Assembly: GCA_012729555.1 (NCBI GenBank)
Contig: JAAYCX010000048.1
Coordinates: forward strand, 1 to 48,805
Length of the DNA stretch: 48,805 nt
Source of the DNA: Acidobacteriota bacterium
Lineage (GTDB): Bacteria; Acidobacteriota; UBA6911
Direction: 5' to 3'
Positions 30,909 through 39,882 of the stretch are shown piece by piece; the stretch's first letter is position 1, and each line of letters begins with the position of its first letter. The position numbers and the translations under genes were made by a program. Below the pieces are notes generated by a model. It searched no databases and was not told the origin of the DNA. It saw only the letters and a program-made list of their open reading frames with translations.

Positions 30909-31807
30909 TCGGCCTGCGGCCTCCTTTCCTTTTCGGGCTCCCTGAACTCGACCTCGATCCCGATCATCGTCTCGACCACTTCCCCGTTTTTGGTCGCCGG
31001 AAGGAAAACCCAGCTGTTTCGGACTCCCTCCAAAGCGCGCTCGTCCAGGCCCCGGCCCAGGCCCTTCACCACCTCGAGACCCTGGATTCCCCCGTTCCTG
31101 TTGATGACGCCGGATAGTTTTACCTTCCCCCAGGTCTTCGTTTTGCGCGCCTCGGCGGTGGGGGGGATCTCGGGGCGTTCGATGATCTTGGGCGGATTGA
31201 TCCCGTCCTCCGTCAGGAGCCCCTCCCAGTCGCGGTCCCAGGCCGAGGTGCCGTCGGTGCGTTCGTCGTGCCCCATGTGGCGGATCCCCGCCTTCTCGAG
31301 CATCGCCGCGGGGTCGACGCTCTCGAGATCGAGCTGCCCGATCTGGAGGGCCAGTTGTTCGAAATCGCCCTTTGCCAGCGGCTCCAGGTAGAACCGCCGG
31401 GCACCGACGCGCACGCTCGGCTCCTCTATGGCGTCGAGTTCGCGGAATGCTCCGATGACGGTCAGCCCCGCATAGCTGTGCCCCATCAGGAGAAAAGACG
31501 CCGTGTACCGCTCCGCATCCCCCTCCGCGTCCTCCTGTTCGGATTCGTAGACCTGGCCGATGTAATGCGCTCCCGAGCCTCCGCGGTAGATGAACTCGCC
31601 CGGTTGGATGACGAGGACGAATTCCGACAGGTTGATGAAATTCAGCACAAAGGAGCGCTCTCCCGCCACCTCGGCCGTGATGATGGTGTTTTCATCGACA
31701 TAGGCGAAAGACCGGGCCGGCGCGGCCGCCGGAGCCGCCGCGGCCAGCCCCGGCAGGAAGAGGGCGAGCAGCAGGGTCATCCACGGTTTTTCCGAAATCT
31801 TTTTCAT
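30905..31807 (-). CDS. Secreted protein with C-terminal TonB-like domain
   Basis: 300 residues from the ATG at 31807. A signal peptide or anchor (MKKISEKPWMTLLLALFLPGLAAAAP) is followed by about 180 residues of unrecognised beta-rich sequence (FVLNFINLSEFVLVIQPGEF, FLLMGHSYAGLTVIG). A TonB-C type domain covers about 215-290 (WGKVKLSGVINRNGGIQGLE, ALEGVRNSWVFLPATKNGEVV). TonB normally transmits energy from ExbBD to outer-membrane receptors; this protein lacks the Pro-rich linker, and no exbB/exbD is nearby, so a real energy-transducing role is uncertain. It lies eight bases after the isomerase gene. Confidence 0.75.
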   Translation of the reverse strand: MKKISEKPWMTLLLALFLPGLAAAAPAAAPARSFAYVDENTIITAEVAGERSFVLNFINLSEFVLVIQPGEFIYRGGSGAHYIGQVYESEQEDAEGDAERYTASFLLMGHSYAGLTVIGAFRELDAIEEPSVRVGARRFYLEPLAKGDFEQLALQIGQLDLESVDPAAMLEKAGIRHMGHDERTDGTSAWDRDWEGLLTEDGINPPKIIERPEIPPTAEARKTKTWGKVKLSGVINRNGGIQGLEVVKGLGRGLDERALEGVRNSWVFLPATKNGEVVETMIGIEVEFREPEKERRPQAE

Positions 31808-31815
31808 GAGCGTCG

Positions 31816-32898
31816 CTACTCCACCGCGCGGGAGTTCGGGTCCTCGCCCAGCGCCCGCTTGAATGTGTCGATCACGCTGACGGGGGTGGGATCGACGCGG
31901 TTCAGATACGCCATGTACAGGCTCACGAAATCCCCCAGGTAAAGGCTCGACAGGACCCGGCAGAGGAGCGATTCCCCGCGGCTCCACACCTCGTGGAGGC
32001 CGCCCGCCACGGGGCCGATGACGCCGCGCGTCAATTCGAACCGCCGCTGCACCTGCTGGTGATCCCCCCGGTCCCGCAGGAAGACCGCTCCGACCTCCCC
32101 GAGCACCCCTTCGGGGAAACGCCAGCCCACGAGCTCGTTGTGGTTCATCTCCGGCAGCACGTGGTGAAACGCCAGCTGTTTCGCGTTTTCCTCGATCTGC
32201 GACCGCCACCGATAGGCGCAGGCGCCCATGACGCCGCTGGAGCCGTAGATCGCCACGATCTTTCCGGCAAGCGAGCGGGCCAGGCCCCTGGCCGGATTCG
32301 ATCCCGCCGCCGCCCCGGCCCCGCACTCGTCCCGGAGCCCCGCCAGGACCTCCAGGGTCTCCTCCAGGGCCCCGTCCGGCGGAGGGATCACCCGAAGGGC
32401 CCCCAGCGCTCCCAGCAGCGTCATCAGGGCGTGCCCCAGCGCAGCCCGCGGGGGGAAGCCCCCGGGAAGGGGGAGCCTCGCGACGCCGTCCGATTCGGCC
32501 CGGCGGGAGAGTTCGCCCCCCGAGCTGATGCACACGATGCGGGCCCCCGCCCTACGGGCCTGGGCGTAGGCGCCGAGCGTCTCCTCGGTGTCGCCCGAAT
32601 AGCTCGAGGCCACGACGAGGGTGCGCGGGCCGACGAAGGCGGGGAGAACGTAGTCCCGGCTGACGACAAACGGGACCTCCATGCGGGCGCCGGCTATGGA
32701 GTACGCCAGGTCCCCCGCTATGGCCGACCCTCCGAGACCGCTGACGACCACGGCCTCGGGCTGCGGGCCCGCCGGCAGCGACAGGCGCCCGGCGGCCGCG
32801 GCGGCCGCGGCGACATGATCGGGAAAGGCCTCCACCAGCGATATCATCGAATGCGGATCGAGGTCGGCCCCGGGCTCGCTCCGGTCATGAATGGACAT
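31816..32898 (-). CDS. Bifunctional phosphoglucose/phosphomannose isomerase
   Basis: 360 residues from the ATG at 32898 with AGAGGGGAA upstream. Two SIS domains: SGLGGSAIAGDLA near 53, SSYSGDTEETL near 92 and CISSGGELS are the sugar-phosphate contacts. The second half carries YGSSGVMGACAYRWRSQIEENAK and EMNHNELVGW, with the catalytic Glu and His of the archaeal-type PGI/PMI family. Interconverts fructose-6-P with glucose-6-P or mannose-6-P in the cytoplasm. It sits between the phosphatase and the TonB-C gene on the minus strand. Confidence 0.88.
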   Translation of the reverse strand: MSIHDRSEPGADLDPHSMISLVEAFPDHVAAAAAAAGRLSLPAGPQPEAVVVSGLGGSAIAGDLAYSIAGARMEVPFVVSRDYVLPAFVGPRTLVVASSYSGDTEETLGAYAQARRAGARIVCISSGGELSRRAESDGVARLPLPGGFPPRAALGHALMTLLGALGALRVIPPPDGALEETLEVLAGLRDECGAGAAAGSNPARGLARSLAGKIVAIYGSSGVMGACAYRWRSQIEENAKQLAFHHVLPEMNHNELVGWRFPEGVLGEVGAVFLRDRGDHQQVQRRFELTRGVIGPVAGGLHEVWSRGESLLCRVLSSLYLGDFVSLYMAYLNRVDPTPVSVIDTFKRALGEDPNSRAVE

Positions 32899-32998
32899 CA
32901 GGTTCCCCTCTCTTTGACGGCGGCGACGGCCGGAAATTTCGAGATCCCAGCTTATGGCGAAGACCGGAGGGGCGTCAAGCGCTACCTCCCCCTCCCGG

Positions 32999-35083
32999 TC
33001 ATGCATCCCCCTTCATCCTGGCGATGATCAGGGTCATATCGTCTTCCTGCTCCTCGGCGAATTTCCAGGCGCCCACCGCCTCCATGATCCGTTCCTTCAG
33101 CTCGGAGACGGCCGCCCCCCCGTACTGCCGGGCCAGCCCGATCACCCGCTCCTCCCCGAACTCCTCCCCGTACTCGTTGACGCACTCCACGATCCCGTCC
33201 GTATAGGCCACGATCAGGTCCCCCTCCCTCAAATCGAGGGTCTCCTGCCCGTAGGCCGAATCGCGGAAAATGCCGGCGACGGTCCCCCCCGTGCTCAGGC
33301 GGCGGAATTCACCCCCCCTGAAAAACAACGCGGGATTATGCCCCGCATTGCAGTAGGTGAAGGTTGCGGCGGCATCGTCGTACACGGCGAAAAAAACGGT
33401 CGCGAACCGGTTGTCCATGGTGTAGGCATGAAACTGGCTGTTCGTTCTTTCCATGACCTCGGCCACCGCCCCCCCGGCGCCGGGGCCTTTCTCGGACCTC
33501 AGGTTCAGCGCATTGGCCCGCAGCGTCGCCTGCAGGTTGGCCATCAGGAGGGCGGCCGAAATGCCCTTGCCGCAGATATCCCCGAGGGCGATCCCGATTT
33601 CGTTCGCCCCCATGGCGAAGAAATCGAAATAGTCCCCGCTCACGGTGCGCGCGGCCAGGCAGACGCCCGTGATCTCCATATGCCGCGTCTTCGGGGGCTG
33701 ATTGGGGAAGAGGCGCCTCTGGACCTCCCGCGCGATTTCGATTTCCCTCTCGAGCCGCTCCTTCTCCACCCTTTCCCTGACCAGTTGCTGCACGTACTCC
33801 GTCATCTGGTTGAACGAGGAGGCCAGGGCTCCCAGCTGGTCCCGGGATTTCACCTGGATCCGGTGGGAGAAATCCCCCCGCTTCACGAACTGGGTGCCGC
33901 GATCCAGGCTGTGGACCGCGCCCGTGATCGATCGGGTCAGCCGGACGCCGATCAGGAGCGAGGCGATCTCGGCCAGCAGGAACACGGCCACGATGATCTT
34001 CAGGGCCCCGTAGATCGTTCTCGCGGTGACATTTTCCGAGCGGAAAAGATTGTGCATCAGCTTGGGGATCGACACCTCGATGCGGATCCCGTCGGACTCG
34101 GAGGGGCTCTTCTCGGTTCCCCGCTCCCAGGATGTCGGGAAGAGGGGGATCTCCCACAGCCAGCTGGCCGGCGGGAGCCCGGCCTCCGATCCGAAGGTGG
34201 ATTCCAGCACGTGCCGCTCGGGGAAATCGCCCCCGGGGAGCACCGCGTCCATGCCGGAATCGCCGGAGGGCCCGGCCAGCAGCATATCCTGGCCCAGCGC
34301 CGCCTTGAGCCTCTCGAGCAGGTACCGGTCCAGCGGGACGGTGACCTCCAGGCTGAAGGGTATCCTGGACTGGAAATCGCTGGATACCAGGCTTTTCAGA
34401 CACAACCGGGTCCGGCTCCCCTGCCGCGCCGAATCCTCGACGACCAGCCCGCTGAAATCACCGCCGGCGAGCCAGGCGGGGACCCGGTACTCCTCCGCCC
34501 GCGGGTTGAAGAAGTCCCGGTCGGAAAGGACCACGGTCCGGCCCGATTGCGGGTCCGCAAAACCGAGCGTGATGGAGGCCGACGGATAGGAACTCAGGAG
34601 ATACTTGGTGTCCTCCTTCAGCGTCTCCTCGAGCACTCCCAGGTCGGGACCGTTGCTCCCCCGGTCCATGACCCGCCCGACCTCCTCGCGCAGCGACTGG
34701 TTGAAAGCGTGGACCCGGACCGAATGGATGCCGATCTGGTTGAAAATCAGGAAATAACTCAGCTGATAATAAAACAGGATCGCGGAAAAATAGAAGATCC
34801 CGACGACGATGAGGACGGGGATCGCGCCTATGAAGATGTGGGTCACGACCAGGCGGCGGCTGATCTTCCAGAGGAGGCGGGTGCGCACGAACCGCAAAAA
34901 CCTCCACAGCTGCCACACGACCCCCCCGGCGAACGCGACCAGCAGGAGGCTGCCCGCCAGGCCCAGGGCGGGGGAGACTCGGTGCGCGTCCCGGGAATAG
35001 AACAGGAACAGCAGGGCGCCCAGGGCCAGGAGGATCAGTACCCCCCTCCCCCCCCTTCCCCGGGACTCCGGCGCCGCTTTCAT
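32999..35083 (-). CDS. Membrane-bound SpoIIE/RsbU-type serine phosphatase with HAMP
   Basis: 694 residues. Membrane segments near 13-30, 42-61 and 80-112 are followed by an extracytoplasmic sensory region of about 230 residues, another membrane helix near 350-370 (IIVAVFLLAEIASLLIGVRL), a HAMP linker (SLDRGTQFVKRGDFSHRIQV) and a coiled coil. The PP2C-like phosphatase domain (about 450-694) has SGDYFDFF, LGDICGKGISAAL, NAGHNPAL, YTDGIVE and DDMTLI, all metal ligands intact. It should dephosphorylate an anti-sigma-factor antagonist or similar protein, but none is encoded nearby. It overlaps the M16 stop codon by four bases. Confidence 0.92.
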   Translation of the reverse strand: MKAAPESRGRGGRGVLILLALGALLFLFYSRDAHRVSPALGLAGSLLLVAFAGGVVWQLWRFLRFVRTRLLWKISRRLVVTHIFIGAIPVLIVVGIFYFSAILFYYQLSYFLIFNQIGIHSVRVHAFNQSLREEVGRVMDRGSNGPDLGVLEETLKEDTKYLLSSYPSASITLGFADPQSGRTVVLSDRDFFNPRAEEYRVPAWLAGGDFSGLVVEDSARQGSRTRLCLKSLVSSDFQSRIPFSLEVTVPLDRYLLERLKAALGQDMLLAGPSGDSGMDAVLPGGDFPERHVLESTFGSEAGLPPASWLWEIPLFPTSWERGTEKSPSESDGIRIEVSIPKLMHNLFRSENVTARTIYGALKIIVAVFLLAEIASLLIGVRLTRSITGAVHSLDRGTQFVKRGDFSHRIQVKSRDQLGALASSFNQMTEYVQQLVRERVEKERLEREIEIAREVQRRLFPNQPPKTRHMEITGVCLAARTVSGDYFDFFAMGANEIGIALGDICGKGISAALLMANLQATLRANALNLRSEKGPGAGGAVAEVMERTNSQFHAYTMDNRFATVFFAVYDDAAATFTYCNAGHNPALFFRGGEFRRLSTGGTVAGIFRDSAYGQETLDLREGDLIVAYTDGIVECVNEYGEEFGEERVIGLARQYGGAAVSELKERIMEAVGAWKFAEEQEDDMTLIIARMKGDA

Positions 35084-37836
35084 CTCTCCTCCCCGCGCGT
35101 TTCCGGCACGGCCGCCCCGCCCGCCCCGGCCCTCTCCCCGATCTTGAGCACGACCGCCCTTTCCGGGCGGAGGATCCTCGCGGCGGCCGCCGTGAAGTCC
35201 TCCCCGGTCACCCCCCCGAGGTTCCGTTCAAACTCCCGGTACTCGTCCAACCCCTTCCCGGCCATGAAGTGACGTACCATTTCGAGAATCCGGGCATGGC
35301 GCTCCTGCCGGCGGATCCGGTGCATTCCTGCGGCCGCCGCCTGGGCGGCCCGGAAGTCGTGCGAGGCCGGGGGGCGCCGGCCGACCGCGTCCAGTTCCGC
35401 CCTCATCGCCTCGAGCGCGCCCTCCCCCCCCTCATCCCCCGTCAGGGCGACGGCGGCCACACTCCCCCCCAGCAGGCGCGGCCGGAGGACGAAATCGGCA
35501 TGCCAGGCCACCCCCAGGCGGTCGCGCAACTGCTGCGCCAGCCGCCCCATTCCCCCGAGGTATCCCTCGAGCACGCGCAGGGCGTACAGGTCCTCATCCT
35601 CCTCGGGAGGCGCCGGGTAGCCGACAATCAGCATCCTCCCGGGCCGGGCCCCGCCCGCTTCGAGGACGCTCCCCTTTTCCAGGGGCTCGACGAATTCCCC
35701 CTTGCGCTCTTCCCCCAGCATGCGGGAGCCGCTGAAATCCTTCACGAAGCGGGCGGCCAGGGCGGTTCCGGTCGTGTCCCCGACGGCGGCTACGACCGGC
35801 TTGCGGCGGCGCATCGTTTCCCGGTGCCAGAGCTCGAGATCCTCCGCCGTCAGGGCGGGCAGGGCCGAGGCCTCCTCCCCTCCGGTCAGGGCGTAGGCGG
35901 AATCGCGGAAGAGAACGCCCTCCATCCCCCGCATTCCGGCATCCAGGGAGTCCTTCCGCCCCGCGAGTTCGGCCGACCGCACCCGTTTTTTCCATGCGAC
36001 CGCCTCCGGAACAAACTCGGGGTCGCGGATCGCCCGGGAAAGCGGCTCCAGGGCGGCCTCGAAATTGGCGGAGGGGACGGAGAGGAAGACCCCGAAAAAA
36101 TCATCGCCGGCCACGCTCTCGACCGCTCCCCCCAGGATCTCCACCTGCCGCAGGGCGGCGGGGGGCATCATCGCTTCCAGCATCAGGGCCGTGATCCCGG
36201 CGTTCTCCGCGGTCTCCGCCCGTCTCCCCCCCGGGTAGAACAGGCCCAGGTCGATGACGGGGGTCGAGTGGTCCTCCTGGATGTACAGTTCCGGGCCGCG
36301 CAGGATCGAGGCCGTCCGCAGCGGGTACTGCACTTCGCTCGGCTCGAACCTCCCCCTCTCCTCCGGGAGGACCGGGGCATAGACCACTTCCTTCTCCCGC
36401 TTCCGCTCGGCTTCCTCCAGCGCCGCCGGAAGCAGTCCCTCCAGCGTCTTCTTCACCACGGCCGCCGTGACCGACCGCGCACCGGCCGATCCCGGAAGAC
36501 ACTCCACCAGAACGCCGTTGTCCAGGCCGAGGTAGCGGACGGCCGCCTGCCGGACCTCACGCGCCTCGACCCGGCGCCATTCGGACGGATACGACTGCAT
36601 CCTTTTCCAGTTCCCGGAAAATTCGCAGCGGGCGAGCAGCGCGGCCCGGCCGCCGACCGTCTCGAGCGCCCGCCAGTAGGAGCGTTCCAGGCAGCCGATC
36701 GCGCGCTCCATCTCCGCCCGTTCGGGCTCCCTCCTCTTGATCCGCTCGATTTCGGTCATGACCGCCAGTTCGGCTCGATCGATATCCGCCCCGTCCGTCT
36801 CCGCCTCCAGGAGAAGCATTTCCCGCGCGTCCGCAACCAGCGCACGTGCGCCCAGGAGCAGCCCCTCCCGTTCCCCCCACCGCGCCTCGAGCGCCGAACT
36901 GCGGCCTCCCCCCAGCAGAGCCGCGAGAACCTCCGTGGCGGCGGAGTCTCCGCCTCCCGCCGCCCCCGTCCGGAAACCGAACAGGATCCCCGCCTGGGGC
37001 CCCTCCCTCCGCAGGGCGCGGTAGCGGAACCCCTCCGGCCGCCGTGCGGGACGACCGGACGCCCTGACCGGGGGTTTCGGGGACATGTCGTACAGCCGCA
37101 CGATTTCGTTGAGGATGTCGCTCGAACGGACATCCCCCGCGACCACCAGGGTCATGGCGGCGGGGGTGTAGGCGGCGGCAAAAGCCGCCCGGATTCCTTC
37201 CGGATCCCCGGCCGTCGGTTCCCCGTCGCGCCCCGGCGCCGCCCGGCCCGACCCTTCCTCAAAAAGGGCCGCGCGCGCCGCCTCCCCCGGCTGCGCCCGC
37301 CGCGCCCGCGCCTCCGCGGCCAGAAGGCTGGATTCGCTCCTCACCACCTCGGGGTCGAAAGAGGGGTGCCCCATGGCGTCCGCCTGCAGGACCAGCGCCT
37401 GACGCCAACGATCGGCCGGGGCCACGATCTCCAGGAGGTTGTGCCCCGGATCGGTGCTCCGGGAGAAAACGCCTCCGAGGGCGTGGACGCGCTGCCGGAA
37501 GGTTCCCGCGCCGCCGGACTCCCCCCCGCGGCATACCAGCGCACCCATCAGTTCGGCAAGGGTATCGTCCGCGGCCAGGGGACCGACCCGCGACACGTAC
37601 GCCCGGACCGCGACCAGCGGCGCCGTGCGGGTTTCGTGGACCAGGACCGTCATCCCGTTTTTCAACACCGCCCGCGCCCCCGGCGCCGCCTCCTCGTACG
37701 AAAGGGACTCGAGCAGAAACGGGGCGCGCGGCTCCGGCGCCGCACGCCGTCCGCTGCGCCTCGACTGCGGCAGGCCGAGCGAAACCAGCAGAAAGCCCGC
37801 GGCTGCGATGGCGGCGCCGTATCGGATTCTGTTCAT
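35080..37836 (-). CDS. M16-family (insulinase-like) protein lacking the zinc motif
   Basis: 918 residues from the ATG at 37836; a signal peptide (YGAAIAAAGFLLVSLG) marks it as periplasmic. It has the double M16 layout: N-terminal domains about 50-470 (LKNGMTVLVHETRTAPLVAV, PAAMTLVVAGDV) and C-terminal domains about 530-900. The catalytic HxxEH is missing: where it belongs, the protein has LAELMGA (Glu95, Gly98, Ala99). The second half has AGITALMLEAM, also without it, and no HxxEH appears elsewhere. It is probably a non-catalytic M16 homologue that binds or helps fold peptides, possibly pairing with an active subunit encoded elsewhere. It follows the BNR propeller gene by 32 bases. Confidence 0.87.
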   Translation of the reverse strand: MNRIRYGAAIAAAGFLLVSLGLPQSRRSGRRAAPEPRAPFLLESLSYEEAAPGARAVLKNGMTVLVHETRTAPLVAVRAYVSRVGPLAADDTLAELMGALVCRGGESGGAGTFRQRVHALGGVFSRSTDPGHNLLEIVAPADRWRQALVLQADAMGHPSFDPEVVRSESSLLAAEARARRAQPGEAARAALFEEGSGRAAPGRDGEPTAGDPEGIRAAFAAAYTPAAMTLVVAGDVRSSDILNEIVRLYDMSPKPPVRASGRPARRPEGFRYRALRREGPQAGILFGFRTGAAGGGDSAATEVLAALLGGGRSSALEARWGEREGLLLGARALVADAREMLLLEAETDGADIDRAELAVMTEIERIKRREPERAEMERAIGCLERSYWRALETVGGRAALLARCEFSGNWKRMQSYPSEWRRVEAREVRQAAVRYLGLDNGVLVECLPGSAGARSVTAAVVKKTLEGLLPAALEEAERKREKEVVYAPVLPEERGRFEPSEVQYPLRTASILRGPELYIQEDHSTPVIDLGLFYPGGRRAETAENAGITALMLEAMMPPAALRQVEILGGAVESVAGDDFFGVFLSVPSANFEAALEPLSRAIRDPEFVPEAVAWKKRVRSAELAGRKDSLDAGMRGMEGVLFRDSAYALTGGEEASALPALTAEDLELWHRETMRRRKPVVAAVGDTTGTALAARFVKDFSGSRMLGEERKGEFVEPLEKGSVLEAGGARPGRMLIVGYPAPPEEDEDLYALRVLEGYLGGMGRLAQQLRDRLGVAWHADFVLRPRLLGGSVAAVALTGDEGGEGALEAMRAELDAVGRRPPASHDFRAAQAAAAGMHRIRRQERHARILEMVRHFMAGKGLDEYREFERNLGGVTGEDFTAAAARILRPERAVVLKIGERAGAGGAAVPETRGEER

Positions 37837-37868
37837 GACCGGCCGGCCTCCAACGGCCATGAGGCGCG

Positions 37869-39800
37869 CTAGGGGAGCGTCAGGCGGTAGACGCCTTCCC
37901 AGCGCGTTCCCAGGTACACGCGCGAGGAGTGCTGCGGATCGGGCGCCAGGCAATAGACGGGCGACTCGAATTCGGGCGAAAATATGCGTTCCCAGCTCTC
38001 CCCCGAATCCCGCGAATACCAGACCCCCCCGGCGGTCTTGTCCGCGGCCAGGACGCGCCGCCCGGCGCCGTCCAGGAACGCTACGGACGAAATGCTCATG
38101 CCCAGCCGGCCGCCGTCGGCCCGGTTCCAGTAAAACCCGCCGTCGCGTGATTCGAAAAGGCCCGCCGAGGTTCCGGCGAACATATGCCCGGCGCCGTCAG
38201 GGGACAGGGCGAGGGTCTCGATCGTGACGCGCTCCGGCAACCCGTGCACCGAGATCAGCTTCCAGGTGGTCCCCCGGTCCTCGGAGCGGAGCAGCCCCAG
38301 GCTGGTTCCCGCGTAGACCGATCCCGGTTGTGCGGCCGGGGCGACGAGACTCCAGGCCTTCGGACTGAAACGGTAGCCGGGAGGCATGCGGAAGGCGAGC
38401 GTGTCCAGGGGCGCGCGGTAGATGCCCTGATCGGTCCCGGCGTAGACGACGGGGCTCGAGGGGTCGGCCGCCAGGCTGTAGACGGTGCGCCTGGCGATGG
38501 AGCCCTCGAGCTTGACCCATCCCCGCGCTCCCGCCGCCTGGTGATAGACCCCCTGGGGGGTGCCCACGAGTCTCCCCCTGTTTCCCGGCAGGATCATGAA
38601 GGACAGGATCCTCATTCCGGGCTCGATCTGGGAGTGGCTCCAGCGCGCTCCGTTTTCCTCGAAGCCGTACCACCCCCCCCGTCCCGAATGCACCCCCATG
38701 GCGAAGCGCCCGGCGCCGCCGGGCTCGGGCAGGATCCAGGAGATCTGCTTGTGGATGAATCCCCGGTTGGACTCTTTCCAGCTGGCGCCGCCGTCCTCGC
38801 TTCGAAGCACACCCCGGTATTCCGTTCCGATCAGGATTCTCTCGGGCCGGGCGGGATCGACCTGAACGGCGTTGACCGTGATCCCCTTGTCCGTGAGGGG
38901 ACGCCACGTGCTCCCCTCGTTCTCGCTCACGTACAGCCCCTCGGTGGTCCCCGTGTAGACGCGCGACGGGTTGGACGGGTCGTTGTAGATCACCAGCGCC
39001 CTGATCGTATAGCGGTCGGGGCGGACCTTCAGCCGCGTCCACGACCCGGCCCGGTTGTCGGAGCGGTAGACCCCGCTGCAGGCGCTGGAGTAAACGACCG
39101 CCGGGTCCCGCCCGCTGACGGCGATGGAAAACACGTCGGAGTCGAGCGGCATCCCCGCCTCGACCCTTTTCCAGCTGGCGCCGCCGTCGGTGGAGACGTA
39201 ACTGAGGCGCCAGGTCCCCACGTAGAGGATTTCGGGGTCTTGGGGGTCGATGGCTACCGATTCCGCCTTCCGGAGCCGCTCCCCCCCGACCCTCTTCCAG
39301 ACCGCCCCCCCGTCCCGGCTGATCAGTACTCCCTCCAGCGTGGCCAGGATCATGTGGTCGGGCCGGGTGCGGCAGATGTCCATCCCCCTCACGGCCCCGG
39401 CGCCCGGCGGCAGCGGGACGGCGCTCCAGGTCTCGCCCCGGTCCCGGCTTTCAAACAGGCCTCCCCCTTCGGAGTGGAGATCCCAGGCGCCCGCGTACAA
39501 CCGTCCCCTTTCGGTCGGATGGGCCAGGAGGGTGTCGATGACGAAGGAGCTGTTTCCGATTCCGGGGAGAAGCGCCTCCCAGGAGCCGCCGTGATCGGAC
39601 GACCTGAATATCCTGCCGGTGCTCGTGCCCAGGTAGGCCAGGCGGCTGTCCCAGGGGTCCACCAGGAGGGAGCGCACATCCCCCCCGAAGGGACCGATGC
39701 GCTCGAAACGCGCGGACTGGAGGCTGGCGCCGGCGATCGCCGCGCTCACGCCCAGCAGGAGAAGGACGCAGAAGAGAACCCAGGAAGATTGCCGGCTCAT
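37869..39800 (-). CDS. Secreted beta-propeller with about ten Asp-box (BNR) repeats
   Basis: 643 residues with an N-terminal signal peptide (MSRQSSWVLFCVLLLLGVSAAIA). The remainder is built of repeats with the S-x-D-x-G-x-x-W Asp-box: SSDHGGSW, SRDRGETW, SRDGGAVW, STDGGASW, SDNRAGSW, SENEGSTW, SEDGGASW, SEDRGTTW, SRDGGFYW and SRDSGESW, each followed by an LYVGT-like strand. This is the sortilin/Ycf48-like propeller architecture found in many secreted bacterial proteins; sialidase catalytic residues are not evident. Likely a periplasmic or surface binding scaffold. No SD precedes the ATG; a TATACT lies at 39813-39808, so the mRNA could be leaderless. Confidence 0.87.
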   Translation of the reverse strand: MSRQSSWVLFCVLLLLGVSAAIAGASLQSARFERIGPFGGDVRSLLVDPWDSRLAYLGTSTGRIFRSSDHGGSWEALLPGIGNSSFVIDTLLAHPTERGRLYAGAWDLHSEGGGLFESRDRGETWSAVPLPPGAGAVRGMDICRTRPDHMILATLEGVLISRDGGAVWKRVGGERLRKAESVAIDPQDPEILYVGTWRLSYVSTDGGASWKRVEAGMPLDSDVFSIAVSGRDPAVVYSSACSGVYRSDNRAGSWTRLKVRPDRYTIRALVIYNDPSNPSRVYTGTTEGLYVSENEGSTWRPLTDKGITVNAVQVDPARPERILIGTEYRGVLRSEDGGASWKESNRGFIHKQISWILPEPGGAGRFAMGVHSGRGGWYGFEENGARWSHSQIEPGMRILSFMILPGNRGRLVGTPQGVYHQAAGARGWVKLEGSIARRTVYSLAADPSSPVVYAGTDQGIYRAPLDTLAFRMPPGYRFSPKAWSLVAPAAQPGSVYAGTSLGLLRSEDRGTTWKLISVHGLPERVTIETLALSPDGAGHMFAGTSAGLFESRDGGFYWNRADGGRLGMSISSVAFLDGAGRRVLAADKTAGGVWYSRDSGESWERIFSPEFESPVYCLAPDPQHSSRVYLGTRWEGVYRLTLP

Positions 39801-39834
39801 GAAAAGGAGTATAACAGAAGCTTGGGACAGGAAA

Positions 39835-39862
39835 CGGGGGACGGCCCGGTGGCCGCCCCCCG
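39835..39862 (-). terminator. Terminator hairpin after the OmpA-like gene
   Basis: A stem of about 12 pairs (CGGGGGGCGGCC against GGCCGTCCCCCG, minus strand) with a 4-base loop, followed by TTTCC. It lies about 20 bases downstream of the OmpA-like stop and ahead of the BNR gene. The T run is short. Confidence 0.5.
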
Positions 39863-39882
39863 CTTTTGCAGTGGACTCTGGA

